A stretch of DNA of 64,000 nucleotides from a virus: the IMG/VR virus record IMGVR_UViG_3300025011_000018, positions 90,103-154,102 of that record. One strand, written 5' to 3'. This document shows positions 36,213-42,833 of the stretch, in pieces. A program made the translations under genes and the position numbers. Each line of letters begins with the position of its first letter. Position 1 is the stretch's first letter. The notes under the pieces were generated by a model. That model saw nothing but the letters and a program-made list of their open reading frames with translations. It had not been told where the DNA came from and did not search any database.

Positions 36213-36317
36213 AAAGAGATAGATTGAGCGTAATTAACTCAATTGATAAGAGTGGGACTCCCTGTGCCTACTCTTCTTTTTATGTTTAAAAACAGGGTGA
36301 AAACACTAACAGGGAGG
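36213..36317 (+). promoter_or_regulatory. Homing-endonuclease leader RNA, copy D
   Basis: P1 AAAGA/TCTTT, ATAG (36219-36222), P2 ATTGAG/CTCAAT, TGATA (36244-36248), P3 AAGAGTGGG/CCTACTCTT. The loop CTCCCTGT (36258-36265) is complementary over eight bases to ACAGGGAG at 36309-36316, the ribosome binding site. Six bases of it (CCCTGT) also match ACAGGG at 36292-36297. P3 with the following T run could also terminate. Confidence 0.78.
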
Positions 36318-36325
36318 AAATCTAA

Positions 36326-37495
36326 ATGGGAAAATACTTTACATATACTGAAGTAAAAAACTTTATTGAAATAGAAAGCCAATCAAATTGTAAATTAATT
36401 AGTAAGGAATATATAAAATCATCCAAAAAGATAATTATTGAATGTGCTTGTGGCGAACAATTTGAAACAACTTTAGATAGTTTTAAACGAGCAAATAAAA
36501 GACAATGTAACAAATGTTCTAGATCGTTAATAAGTGAAAGATATAGATTAAAATATGATGATGTTAAAAACTATATTGAAATAGAAAGCAACTCTATGTG
36601 TAAATTATTGTCTGAAGAGTATATAAATTCTGGAAGACATTTAAAATTATTATGTAGGTGTGGGAATATATTTTCTAAAAGCCTAAGTAACTTTAAAAAG
36701 GGGCAATATGTTTGTAATAAATGTAGTAAAAAAGAACAAATTAAAACATTCTTATACCCTTATGAAGATATAAGAAACTTCATAGAATTTTACAGTAATA
36801 GCGACTGTGTATTATTAACTGAAGAAAAAGATTACGTTAACACTAATAATAAAATAAAAATTAGATGTAAATGTGGGAATGTTTTTGAAACTAAATTCCA
36901 ATCATTTTTACATAAAACTAAACGCCAATGTAATGAATGTGGTGATATTTTAAGAGCAGATGGTTCAAGACTGCCATATGATTTCGTTAAAAACTTTATA
37001 GAAAATATAAAAGGATATAAATTATTATCAGATACATACATAAATTCTGGAACTAAATTAGAGGTTCAATGCGACAAAGGACACATATATGAAGTAATTT
37101 GGGAGGACATTCAGAAAGGAAACAGATGCCCATTTTGTAAAGAAACCCGTGGCGAAAAAAGAATTGAAGAATATTTATCTTTAAATAATGTTCAGCTTAA
37201 AATAGAAAAAATATTTTTAGATTGTAGATATATTCAACCGTTACGTTTTGATTTTTATTTACCAGAACATAATGTTTTAATAGAATATCAGGGTAAACAA
37301 CATTATTTTCCTGTTGATTTTGCAGGGAAAGGAGAAGAGTGGGCTAACGAACAGTTTAAAATAAACCAAATTAAAGATCAAATTAAGAGAGACTATTGTA
37401 ATAACAATAATATAAAATTGTTAGAAATACCGTATTGGGATTTTGATAATATAGAAGACATACTATCAAGCAACTTATTAAAGGAGGTGGGCTAG
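36326..37495 (+). CDS. Zinc-ribbon/Vsr-like homing endonuclease (intact)
   Basis: A 389-residue endonuclease made of four related N-terminal units, each about 65 residues: a VKNFIEIES-type helix, a CKLISKEYI strand and a zinc site (CACGEQ...CNKC and so on). The nuclease domain follows: RFDFYLPEHNVLIEYQGKQH, then KRDYCNNNNIKLLEIPYWDF. It is the best-preserved member of the family here. Its 3' end supplies the AAAGGAGGTGGGC ribosome binding site of the next tail gene, whose ATG directly follows the TAG, so the insertion is well fitted to the operon. Confidence 0.78.
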   Translation: MGKYFTYTEVKNFIEIESQSNCKLISKEYIKSSKKIIIECACGEQFETTLDSFKRANKRQCNKCSRSLISERYRLKYDDVKNYIEIESNSMCKLLSEEYINSGRHLKLLCRCGNIFSKSLSNFKKGQYVCNKCSKKEQIKTFLYPYEDIRNFIEFYSNSDCVLLTEEKDYVNTNNKIKIRCKCGNVFETKFQSFLHKTKRQCNECGDILRADGSRLPYDFVKNFIENIKGYKLLSDTYINSGTKLEVQCDKGHIYEVIWEDIQKGNRCPFCKETRGEKRIEEYLSLNNVQLKIEKIFLDCRYIQPLRFDFYLPEHNVLIEYQGKQHYFPVDFAGKGEEWANEQFKINQIKDQIKRDYCNNNNIKLLEIPYWDFDNIEDILSSNLLKEVG

Positions 37496-39055
37496 ATGAG
37501 CTTATATGTTTATAATTACACCAAAGACTTTGCCATTATCGGTGCAGATACAAGACTCTGCGGTTTAAAAGATAATTCATATTATAAAATTCATGATAAT
37601 GCTTGTAAGATTATTAGTAAACACAATAAAGTATTTACTTTTGGTGGAGATTATTTTGCTACAAATATTCTTATTGGCTTGATTAATAAAGCTGATTATG
37701 ACTATGCTGAATTATATAATATCTGTAATCAGCTGGATAACGAGTATAATGTTGATAAAGATAATTATTTTATAGAGTTGTCATGGCTTGCTTATGAGAA
37801 TAATAGTTATGTCTTATATAATATTGCCACATACAATAAATATAAAATAATTAGAAGTATTCCAGAAGACAATTATATGTCTAATTTCTTTGGGGGCATT
37901 GAAACAGAAAAGGCAATTGATTATTATAATAAAAATATTAATAATTCAAACCTTATAGATTTATATAAGGATATATACAATTTTTGCTCAAATGAATATA
38001 TAGGTGGAGATTTAATATTATATGTACTCAGAGATGGCAAGTCTATTAAATCATATAAATATAGTATTTCAGAAAAATGTTACAAAATTGTTGGAAATTC
38101 AGGAAAATTCAATAAAATCGAAATGTACAATCCTACTACGAATTTACTTGATGTAGAAGTAGGTAACTATATTGGGCAGGACTCTACTAACAAACGAGGC
38201 ATTCGGATTTCCAACGGATCCTTGGAAATTGTCGGAGGCTTACAATCCTCTCAACTTTCATCTGGCTTATCTACTAGCATTACTAATGCAGTGCAACTAG
38301 GTCAAGTGTATAATAACTTGAAGTTCGATAGCGTAGATGGTATTACTGTAACAAGAAATGATAATAAATTCAAAGGAACATTTAATGCAACCGATTTAAA
38401 ATTTGAAACAAGTTCAGATAATGGAAGTACGTGGACGAAGAGATTTTACTATGATTCTACGGCTCAAAAACTTGTTATTAATGGGATAATAGATGCTCAA
38501 GATTTCAAAATAAATGGAACAAGTATCTTGGGTGATAATAAAATTTTATCTAATTATATAGAAACCTTAGTGGTAGGTAGTAATGTAATTATGGGTGCAA
38601 ATGCAACAATATCGTGGTCGCAAGTGACAAGCAAACCAACTATTCCAACATTGCCAAATTATATTACATCAACAAAGATAACATCTACTACCATTGAAAG
38701 CCCTAGTATTACAGGTGGAGTCATTACAGGTGGAATATTACAGACTGGAGCAACTGGAGCAAGGTTAGTTATAGGTGATAGTGACAACAATAATTCTTTA
38801 GACTTTATGAATGGAGATACTTCTTTGGGATGGATTTATTTAGATAGTTTGAATACAATGAACTACCATAATAATTATGATGTAAATTTCCATTCTGGTG
38901 GAAATATTGATATACAAACAACACATCTATCTGATGGTACTGGTGGAGGGAATATTACAATATGGGCTACTGCTACAGGGAAAAAAGTAATTTTCAATGG
39001 AACGGTGGATTTTTCAGGAGCCACCGTTCAGGGAGTTTATGCTAAATTTGCTTAA
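37496..39055 (+). CDS. Tail protein with N-terminal proteasome-like (Ntn-hydrolase) domain
   Basis: A 519-residue tail-tip protein. The first 200 residues look like a proteasome-beta/HslV Ntn-hydrolase: after removal of Met, Ser1 begins SLYVYNYTKDFAIIGADTRL. This puts an Asp at position 17 and Arg at 19, as in proteasome subunits. A Lys follows near 37 (DNACKII, versus Lys33), then VFTFGGDYFATNIL. The rest is a strand-rich fibre-like region with Gly/Thr repeats (TTIESPSITGGVITGGILQT). I infer a self-processing or cell-wall-acting enzyme at the tail tip; a catalytically dead fold is the alternative. Confidence 0.7.
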   Translation: MSLYVYNYTKDFAIIGADTRLCGLKDNSYYKIHDNACKIISKHNKVFTFGGDYFATNILIGLINKADYDYAELYNICNQLDNEYNVDKDNYFIELSWLAYENNSYVLYNIATYNKYKIIRSIPEDNYMSNFFGGIETEKAIDYYNKNINNSNLIDLYKDIYNFCSNEYIGGDLILYVLRDGKSIKSYKYSISEKCYKIVGNSGKFNKIEMYNPTTNLLDVEVGNYIGQDSTNKRGIRISNGSLEIVGGLQSSQLSSGLSTSITNAVQLGQVYNNLKFDSVDGITVTRNDNKFKGTFNATDLKFETSSDNGSTWTKRFYYDSTAQKLVINGIIDAQDFKINGTSILGDNKILSNYIETLVVGSNVIMGANATISWSQVTSKPTIPTLPNYITSTKITSTTIESPSITGGVITGGILQTGATGARLVIGDSDNNNSLDFMNGDTSLGWIYLDSLNTMNYHNNYDVNFHSGGNIDIQTTHLSDGTGGGNITIWATATGKKVIFNGTVDFSGATVQGVYAKFA

Positions 39056-39669
39056 TTTTTATCTTTTAAACTTGGTATAAATATATTTTTAAAATATTTA
39101 TATTCAAAAACTAATTTTCTCTCAATTTTAATTAGTTGAGATTTATCGAATATTACTTCTTCGTTTGTTCCTTTGTAAAATAATCCTTCGCTAAATCTTG
39201 ATGGATCTACAGTTTGTTTATTGTATTTTGACACCCTCGCATATCTATTAATATCAATAGGTGTAATGTATGTTTTGTCTTCATATTCAATAAGCTCAAA
39301 TGGATTTCCGTTGATTTCATACATTACATAAGTAACTTTTGGTAAATTGTTTTTATTGACGGATGGTGGGGTGTTGTATACATCACCACTGACAGTAGTA
39401 TTGTCATTTGCACCCTGAGTTACAGAGGTAATCTCGATCTGACTATCTGTTTCATTAAATACAACTTTTAGTCCTGCTTTTTTAAAATCTGCAAGTTTTA
39501 AATAAGTAAATCCATCAATATTATATCCACTAACCGCCGCTGTTTGTCCATTAATAAGTACAGGATATGGGTTTGATTTAATATTTAATTCATTAGCAGC
39601 AAATACTGCTCCAGAAAATAACATTGCTCCAGTCACTAATCCTAAGATAAATTGTTTATATTTCTTCAT
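39052..39669 (-). CDS. Secreted stalk-domain (copper amine oxidase N-terminal-like) protein, moron
   Basis: A 205-residue protein on the strand opposite to the tail operon. Residues 1-25 are a signal peptide (basic MKKYKQ, hydrophobic FILGLVTGAMLFSGAVFA). Next comes a stalk domain like the copper amine oxidase N-terminal domain: YPVLINGQTAAVSGYNIDGF followed by TYLKLADFKKAGLKV. Such domains are common on surface proteins of Clostridia and Paenibacilli. It has its own sigma-A promoter (39720-39748) and AGGAGG site, so it may be expressed in the lysogen. Its stop overlaps the end of the convergent tail gene by four bases. Confidence 0.75.
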   Translation of the reverse strand: MKKYKQFILGLVTGAMLFSGAVFAANELNIKSNPYPVLINGQTAAVSGYNIDGFTYLKLADFKKAGLKVVFNETDSQIEITSVTQGANDNTTVSGDVYNTPPSVNKNNLPKVTYVMYEINGNPFELIEYEDKTYITPIDINRYARVSKYNKQTVDPSRFSEGLFYKGTNEEVIFDKSQLIKIERKLVFEYKYFKNIFIPSLKDKN

Positions 39670-39719
39670 TATAATTCCTCCAAAATTGTATGGTTATAGT
39701 TTAACCTATTTCTAATTAC

Positions 39720-39748
39720 ATTATACTCTTTTTGGTGGAATTTGTAAA
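39720..39748 (-). promoter_or_regulatory. Sigma-A-type promoter of the stalk-domain gene
   Basis: On the minus strand TTTACA, a 17-base spacer and TATAAT, about 50 bases upstream of the ATG. Confidence 0.75.
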
Positions 39749-39787
39749 CACATAAAACTAAAATATAATATGAAAGGAAGTGATAGT

Positions 39788-39928
39788 ATGGAAGAAAATA
39801 AAATAGATAAAAATGAATCAGTATATGACGCTCCTTATATGAGAGAATTTTTCAATAAAGTTTTTAAGTCTTTTGAGAAAGTTAAAGAATTAGAAGAAAG
39901 AATCACAGAATTAGAAAAGAGGGGTTAA
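39788..39928 (+). CDS. Small coiled-coil phage protein (46 residues)
   Basis: ATG 39788 follows GAAAGGAAGTGAT. The protein starts MEENKIDKNESVYDAPYMRE and ends in a short coiled coil (KVKELEERITELEKRG). Another small gene 280 bases downstream begins with the same MEENKI and a very similar ribosome binding region, which suggests a local duplication. Function unknown; small proteins at this place in tail operons sometimes assist fibre or tip assembly. Confidence 0.5.
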   Translation: MEENKIDKNESVYDAPYMREFFNKVFKSFEKVKELEERITELEKRG

Positions 39929-40107
39929 ATTCCCTCTTCTGATTTTCTTTTTTCGTATTCTTGAATCATATCGCAAAAAATTGAAACAGATTGTTTTGCA
40001 GATTCTTTTTGCGTATTTGCCATAATTTTATCAGAGTCTTGCCATCCTGTTTTAATTTGACTCAATGCTTTATTTTCCATGTCAGTTTTAAATTTTTTAA
40101 AATCCAT
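39925..40107 (-). CDS. Small minus-strand protein (60 residues)
   Basis: ATG at 40107 (minus) follows AAAGGAGGCGAACC, which is better than the further upstream in-frame start. The protein is charged and helical (MDFKKFKTDMENKALSQIKT, then a C-terminal IQEYEKRKSEE). A likely promoter (40146-40174) lies just upstream. Its end overlaps the convergent 46-residue gene by four bases. Probably another moron or regulatory peptide; no family recognised. Confidence 0.5.
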   Translation of the reverse strand: MDFKKFKTDMENKALSQIKTGWQDSDKIMANTQKESAKQSVSIFCDMIQEYEKRKSEEGI

Positions 40108-40145
40108 TGGTTCGCCTCCTTTTGTAAGATTAATCCCGATGGTTA

Positions 40146-40174
40146 ATTGTACCACAATTTCAATAATAGGTAAA
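40146..40174 (-). promoter_or_regulatory. Sigma-A-type promoter
   Basis: Minus strand TTTACC, a 17-base spacer and TACAAT, about 40 bases before the small gene at 39925-40107. Confidence 0.55.
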
Positions 40175-40208
40175 TAAAAATATATAAAAAAGAAAGGATG
40201 ATGATTTC

Positions 40209-40310
40209 ATGGAAGAAAATAAAATAAAGGTTGTCCAAAATGATGAACAACCCGAAGTAATATTTATAGAACAGCCTATTGAGATTACAAAACATAAGAT
40301 TATTTTTTAA
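40209..40310 (+). CDS. Small phage protein (33 residues), duplicate start region
   Basis: ATG 40209 after GAAAGGATGATGATTTC. It encodes MEENKIKVVQNDEQPEVIFI and a short hydrophobic-basic end. The first six residues and the ribosome binding region copy those of the gene at 39788. Too short to assign. Supported by the ribosome binding site and by the lack of any other feature here. Confidence 0.4.
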   Translation: MEENKIKVVQNDEQPEVIFIEQPIEITKHKIIF

Positions 40311-40426
40311 ATAACATAATGTGTATCAATAACTTTAGTTCACCATAACAAACTAAACCAAATAACTTGTATATATTGTTATAAAATGATATTATCGGAA
40401 AAACAACATCAATAAGGAGGAAAAAT

Positions 40427-40645
40427 ATGAAATTATCACTAAATTTTGCAGATGGTACAAACTTTACTCAAGATTTAACTGAATTTCAAGAACTATTGAA
40501 AATTCAAGAATCTGGTTCAAATGTGCTAGGGTATATTTTAGCGGGAAAAGAGAAGAATTCGACCATTACATTGAACGATACCAGTAATGGTAAGACAATT
40601 ATCAAGAAATATGATGACTTGAAATCTTTAGAAATTATGTTTTAG
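40427..40645 (+). CDS. Small phage protein (72 residues)
   Basis: ATG 40427 follows AATAAGGAGGAAAAA. The protein (LSLNFADGTNFTQDLTEFQE, then STITLNDTSNGKTIIKKYDD) reads as a small alpha/beta fold. The N-terminus LSLNFADGTNF resembles the start of the 115-residue gene at 46777 (LKLKFANGEEI). A good terminator follows. It belongs to the accessory zone between tail tip and fibre genes; function unknown. Confidence 0.55.
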   Translation: MKLSLNFADGTNFTQDLTEFQELLKIQESGSNVLGYILAGKEKNSTITLNDTSNGKTIIKKYDDLKSLEIMF

Positions 40646-40650
40646 AACTT

Positions 40651-40679
40651 AGACCTCTACTAAAAGGGGTCTTTTTTTT
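40651..40679 (+). terminator. Intrinsic terminator
   Basis: AGACCTCT/AGGGGTCT with a 6-base loop and eight T residues. Confidence 0.85.
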
Positions 40680-40725
40680 ATTTATTAATAATTTAAATAT
40701 TTATTAATCATATTAATATTTCCTC

Positions 40726-40759
40726 TTGACATATATTAGTTTTATTGATATTATCAATA
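40726..40759 (+). promoter_or_regulatory. Promoter and operator of the Cro/CI-like regulator
   Basis: TTGACA, a 17-base spacer and TATTAT at 40749. The -10 box overlaps the palindrome ATTGATA-T-TATCAAT (40745-40759). Further ATTGATA half-sites lie near 40775, 40798 (reverse) and 40811, and a TG-extended TATAAT lies near 40792. The regulator probably binds here and represses itself. Confidence 0.65.
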
Positions 40760-40827
40760 TAGAAAGAAATTTTATATTGATAATTTTTGTGATATAATCA
40801 AAATAAAAATATTGATGAGGAAACATT

Positions 40828-41049
40828 ATGCAAATTATTGTTAAAAATAAAATAGAAGAACAAGTTAAAAATTATCAGGCACGGACGGGAGCGACAAAAA
40901 CTTGGATTGCAAAACAATTAAGCATGAGTAATCAAAATTTGCATAATGTTTTTCGTGCAATTAATCCTACTATTGAAACATTGATAAAGTTCTCATTATT
41001 ATTAGAATGCGATGTGAAAGAATTATATACTTTCACATTGGAAAAATAA
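40828..41049 (+). CDS. Cro/CI-type HTH (XRE) regulator
   Basis: A 73-residue protein that is almost entirely one XRE-type helix-turn-helix: ARTGATKTWIAKQLSMSNQN then NVFRAINPTIETLIKFSLLL and a C-terminal CDVKELYTF. ATG follows GATGAGGAAAC. ATTGATA-type repeats surround its promoter and recur at the promoter of the next gene, so it probably controls both. It and the antirepressor downstream look like a small genetic switch placed among late genes. Confidence 0.8.
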   Translation: MQIIVKNKIEEQVKNYQARTGATKTWIAKQLSMSNQNLHNVFRAINPTIETLIKFSLLLECDVKELYTFTLEK

Positions 41050-41067
41050 TTAAAATAAATTTGTTTT

Positions 41068-41110
41068 ATATCAATATTATATTGACAATTTGATAAAGCC
41101 ATCATATACT
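41068..41110 (+). promoter_or_regulatory. Promoter with operator-like half-sites
   Basis: TTGACA (41082-41087), a 17-base spacer and TATACT (41105-41110). TATCAAT (about 41069) and ATTGACA/TTGATA half-sites around the -35 box resemble the operator of the HTH regulator. Confidence 0.65.
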
Positions 41111-41163
41111 ATGGATGCGAGGTAAATTTTACCTTACAAAAATAATGTATAGGAGGTCTTGTA

Positions 41164-41475
41164 ATGTCTAGAGAAATAAAAGAAATAAGCAATAATGAGT
41201 TTGAAAATGAATTTAAAAAGTTGAAGGGTAAATCTGTTTGTGTGGACATCTTAGGAGATGTAACTTTTTTAAAACTGATTGATAGTTTTGATATTCGACA
41301 ATGTGGAGATAAAATTACATTATGCGATTGTGAGGATGAAAGTAATATCAGTATTAAAAAATCTGCAATAGATTGTATTGTTCAAGATAAAAGAATATCC
41401 AACCTTAAAGATACACATATATTCCTGAAGAATGGATTAGAAATAAATCTACAGGGGGACGTTGAAAATGAATAA
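41164..41475 (+). CDS. Small protein preceding the antirepressor
   Basis: A 103-residue protein with ATAGGAGGTCTTGTA before its ATG. It is acidic in the first half (ISNNEFENEFKKLKGKSVCV) and has two cysteine-containing stretches (CGDKITLCDCEDES). Its last eight bases overlap the antirepressor start, so translation is likely coupled. No family recognised; perhaps a partner or regulator of the antirepressor. Confidence 0.6.
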   Translation: MSREIKEISNNEFENEFKKLKGKSVCVDILGDVTFLKLIDSFDIRQCGDKITLCDCEDESNISIKKSAIDCIVQDKRISNLKDTHIFLKNGLEINLQGDVENE

Positions 41476-42274
41476 TTTAATAATAAAAGAAGTAAATTTT
41501 AACGGTGATAATTTATTAGCAGTTAAAAACAACGATAATAAAATATATGTTGGCGTAAGTTATATTTGTAATGGTATAGGGTTATCTGAAGGACAAATGA
41601 AGAATGAAAGAAAGAAAATACAAGAAGACTTAGTTCTTTCTAAAGGGGGACGAAATTTGATCCTCCCTACAAATGGTGGCAATCAAGAAGTTTTAGGTAT
41701 AGAATTAGATTTTCTTCCATTATGGTTGGCTAAAATTTCTATCACTCCAAAGATGATAAAAGATAATCCAGCAGTGGTAAACAAACTTGTTGATTATCAG
41801 TTGAAAGCAAAAGATGTATTAGCAAATGCATTTATACATGGACAATATAACTTACCAACTACATACAAAGAAGCACTAATACAATTACTTACAGTGGTTG
41901 AGGAAAAAGAAAAGATAGAGGAACAAAATAAAGTACTTATTCCTAAAGCTGAAGGATATGATGATTTTCTGAGTGCTAAAAATGCTCAGACGATGAACGA
42001 GTGTGCCAAGGTGCTAAAAATTGGACGCAACAAATTATTCAAATTTTTGAGACAGAACGATGTATTAATGTCCAATAATTTACCATATCAAAGATTTTGT
42101 GATAGCAAGTATTTTACAGTTAGAGAAGTTCATTTTATCCGTGGAAATTATGAGTATAATGGATGCCAATGTTTGGTCGCTGCTAAAGGATTAGATTTCA
42201 TACAGAAATTGCTAAAAGAAAAAGGCTTCTGCGGAAACAGTTTAGCCCTCAATAAAAATAATGTAGCTATATAA
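41468..42274 (+). CDS. Phage antirepressor (P22_AR_N-like plus KilAC domain)
   Basis: A 268-residue protein. Residues 1-115 match the phage antirepressor N-terminal domain: NDNKIYVGVSYICNGIGLSE, then LDFLPLWLAKISITPKM and VVNKLVDYQLKAKDVLANAF. Residues 145-260 match the KilA C-terminal (ANT) domain: MNECAKVLKIGRNKLFKFLR and YFTVREVHFIRGNY. Such proteins inactivate phage repressors and favour induction. ATG 41468 overlaps the preceding gene by eight bases. The N-terminal overlap and shared promoter tie it to the HTH regulator upstream. Confidence 0.82.
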   Translation: MNNLIIKEVNFNGDNLLAVKNNDNKIYVGVSYICNGIGLSEGQMKNERKKIQEDLVLSKGGRNLILPTNGGNQEVLGIELDFLPLWLAKISITPKMIKDNPAVVNKLVDYQLKAKDVLANAFIHGQYNLPTTYKEALIQLLTVVEEKEKIEEQNKVLIPKAEGYDDFLSAKNAQTMNECAKVLKIGRNKLFKFLRQNDVLMSNNLPYQRFCDSKYFTVREVHFIRGNYEYNGCQCLVAAKGLDFIQKLLKEKGFCGNSLALNKNNVAI

Positions 42275-42392
42275 TAATATATATTACTTAAAATTACAAC
42301 TATGACACAAATTTTTATAGAGGTAGAAGTTATTACTACCTCTTCCCAATAAAACTTTTATTTTGTATTGACAAATGTTTAAAAATAATGTA

Positions 42393-42420
42393 TTGACATT
42401 GTATTAACAAGTGATATACT
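42393..42420 (+). promoter_or_regulatory. Promoter of the putative antisense RNA
   Basis: TTGACA, a 16-base spacer and TATACT. No gene follows in this direction before a hairpin at 42482-42512. Confidence 0.6.
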
Positions 42421-42426
42421 TATTTC

Positions 42427-42512
42427 AGGTTAAGAAACGCAACAAAATAAAAAGACTAGGGGAAACCCTAGTCGGCAGGTTAAGAACGCTTGTGCAGGGC
42501 GTTCTTTATCTT
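42427..42512 (+). ncRNA. Putative antisense RNA of a type I toxin-antitoxin pair
   Basis: A transcript of about 85 bases from the promoter at 42393-42420 would end at the hairpin AAGAACGC/GCGTTCTT followed by TTATCTTT. It would be fully complementary to the 3' part of the minus-strand toxin frame and to its terminator region. This is the layout of TxpA/RatA and BsrG/SR4 (convergent genes overlapping at their 3' ends). Inferred from promoter, hairpin and overlap only. Confidence 0.5.
42443..42473 (-). terminator. Terminator of the putative toxin mRNA
   Basis: On the minus strand GACTAGGG/CCCTAGTC with a 4-base loop followed by TTTTTATTTTG. Confidence 0.7.
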
Positions 42513-42578
42513 TATGTACTTCTCTACTATACACTCAGCATAGTAGATGATACACAAGACAGTTATAATAACCGTCAT
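42480..42578 (-). CDS. Putative type I toxin peptide (32 residues)
   Basis: Minus strand, ATG at 42578 after GAGAGGTAATAATT. The peptide has one hydrophobic membrane segment (MTVIITVLCIIYYAECIV) followed by a basic tail (EKYIKIKNALHKRS), the usual build of type I membrane toxins in Firmicutes. A terminator follows, and a putative promoter with TATAAT lies about 100 bases upstream, giving a long 5' leader. A convergent RNA overlaps its 3' end. A 65-residue frame on the plus strand across it has no ribosome binding site and is taken as a shadow. Confidence 0.55.
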   Translation of the reverse strand: MTVIITVLCIIYYAECIVEKYIKIKNALHKRS

Positions 42579-42776
42579 AATTATTACCTCTCTTTTCTCT
42601 TGTATTAGGCATGAAGCCCATCTCCAAAGACTTTCCCAATACATTTGAATTAAGATGCACTAGTACAACCTACTTTCATTATATTACAATATTTAAGATA
42701 TTTTTACAACAATTGTTTTGTAAGTTGTTTTAAAGGTAGTCGATAATCGACTAGGTTACTTATTTCTTAAAACCTC

Positions 42777-42803
42777 CCACAATCCTCCAAAATATGTTAT
42801 AAT
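42777..42803 (+). promoter_or_regulatory. CCACAATCC-type extended -10 promoter, copy 1
   Basis: CCACAATCC (42777-42785) lies 21 bases, start to start, before an extended -10 box TGTTATAAT (TATAAT at 42798-42803). The same block with identical spacing recurs at 44191-44217. It drives the protease gene at 42834. Confidence 0.55.
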
Positions 42804-42833
42804 GTGAGAAATGTTTAATGAGGAGGTATGGTT

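Noticed and set aside
19786-36280. P3 hairpins of copies C and D as plain terminators only
   Set aside because: They could terminate, but that does not explain the conserved AUAG/UGAUA junction, P2, or the loop complementarity to the ribosome binding sites; copies A and B have no terminator-like P3.
6725-36317. Leaders as hammerhead ribozymes or purine riboswitches
   Set aside because: They are three-way junctions, but CUGAUGA/GAAA (hammerhead) and the conserved purine-riboswitch junction bases are absent.
42411-42608. Plus-strand 65-codon open frame
   Set aside because: No ribosome binding site, and it crosses two hairpins; the minus-strand peptide with terminator and ribosome binding site explains the region better.
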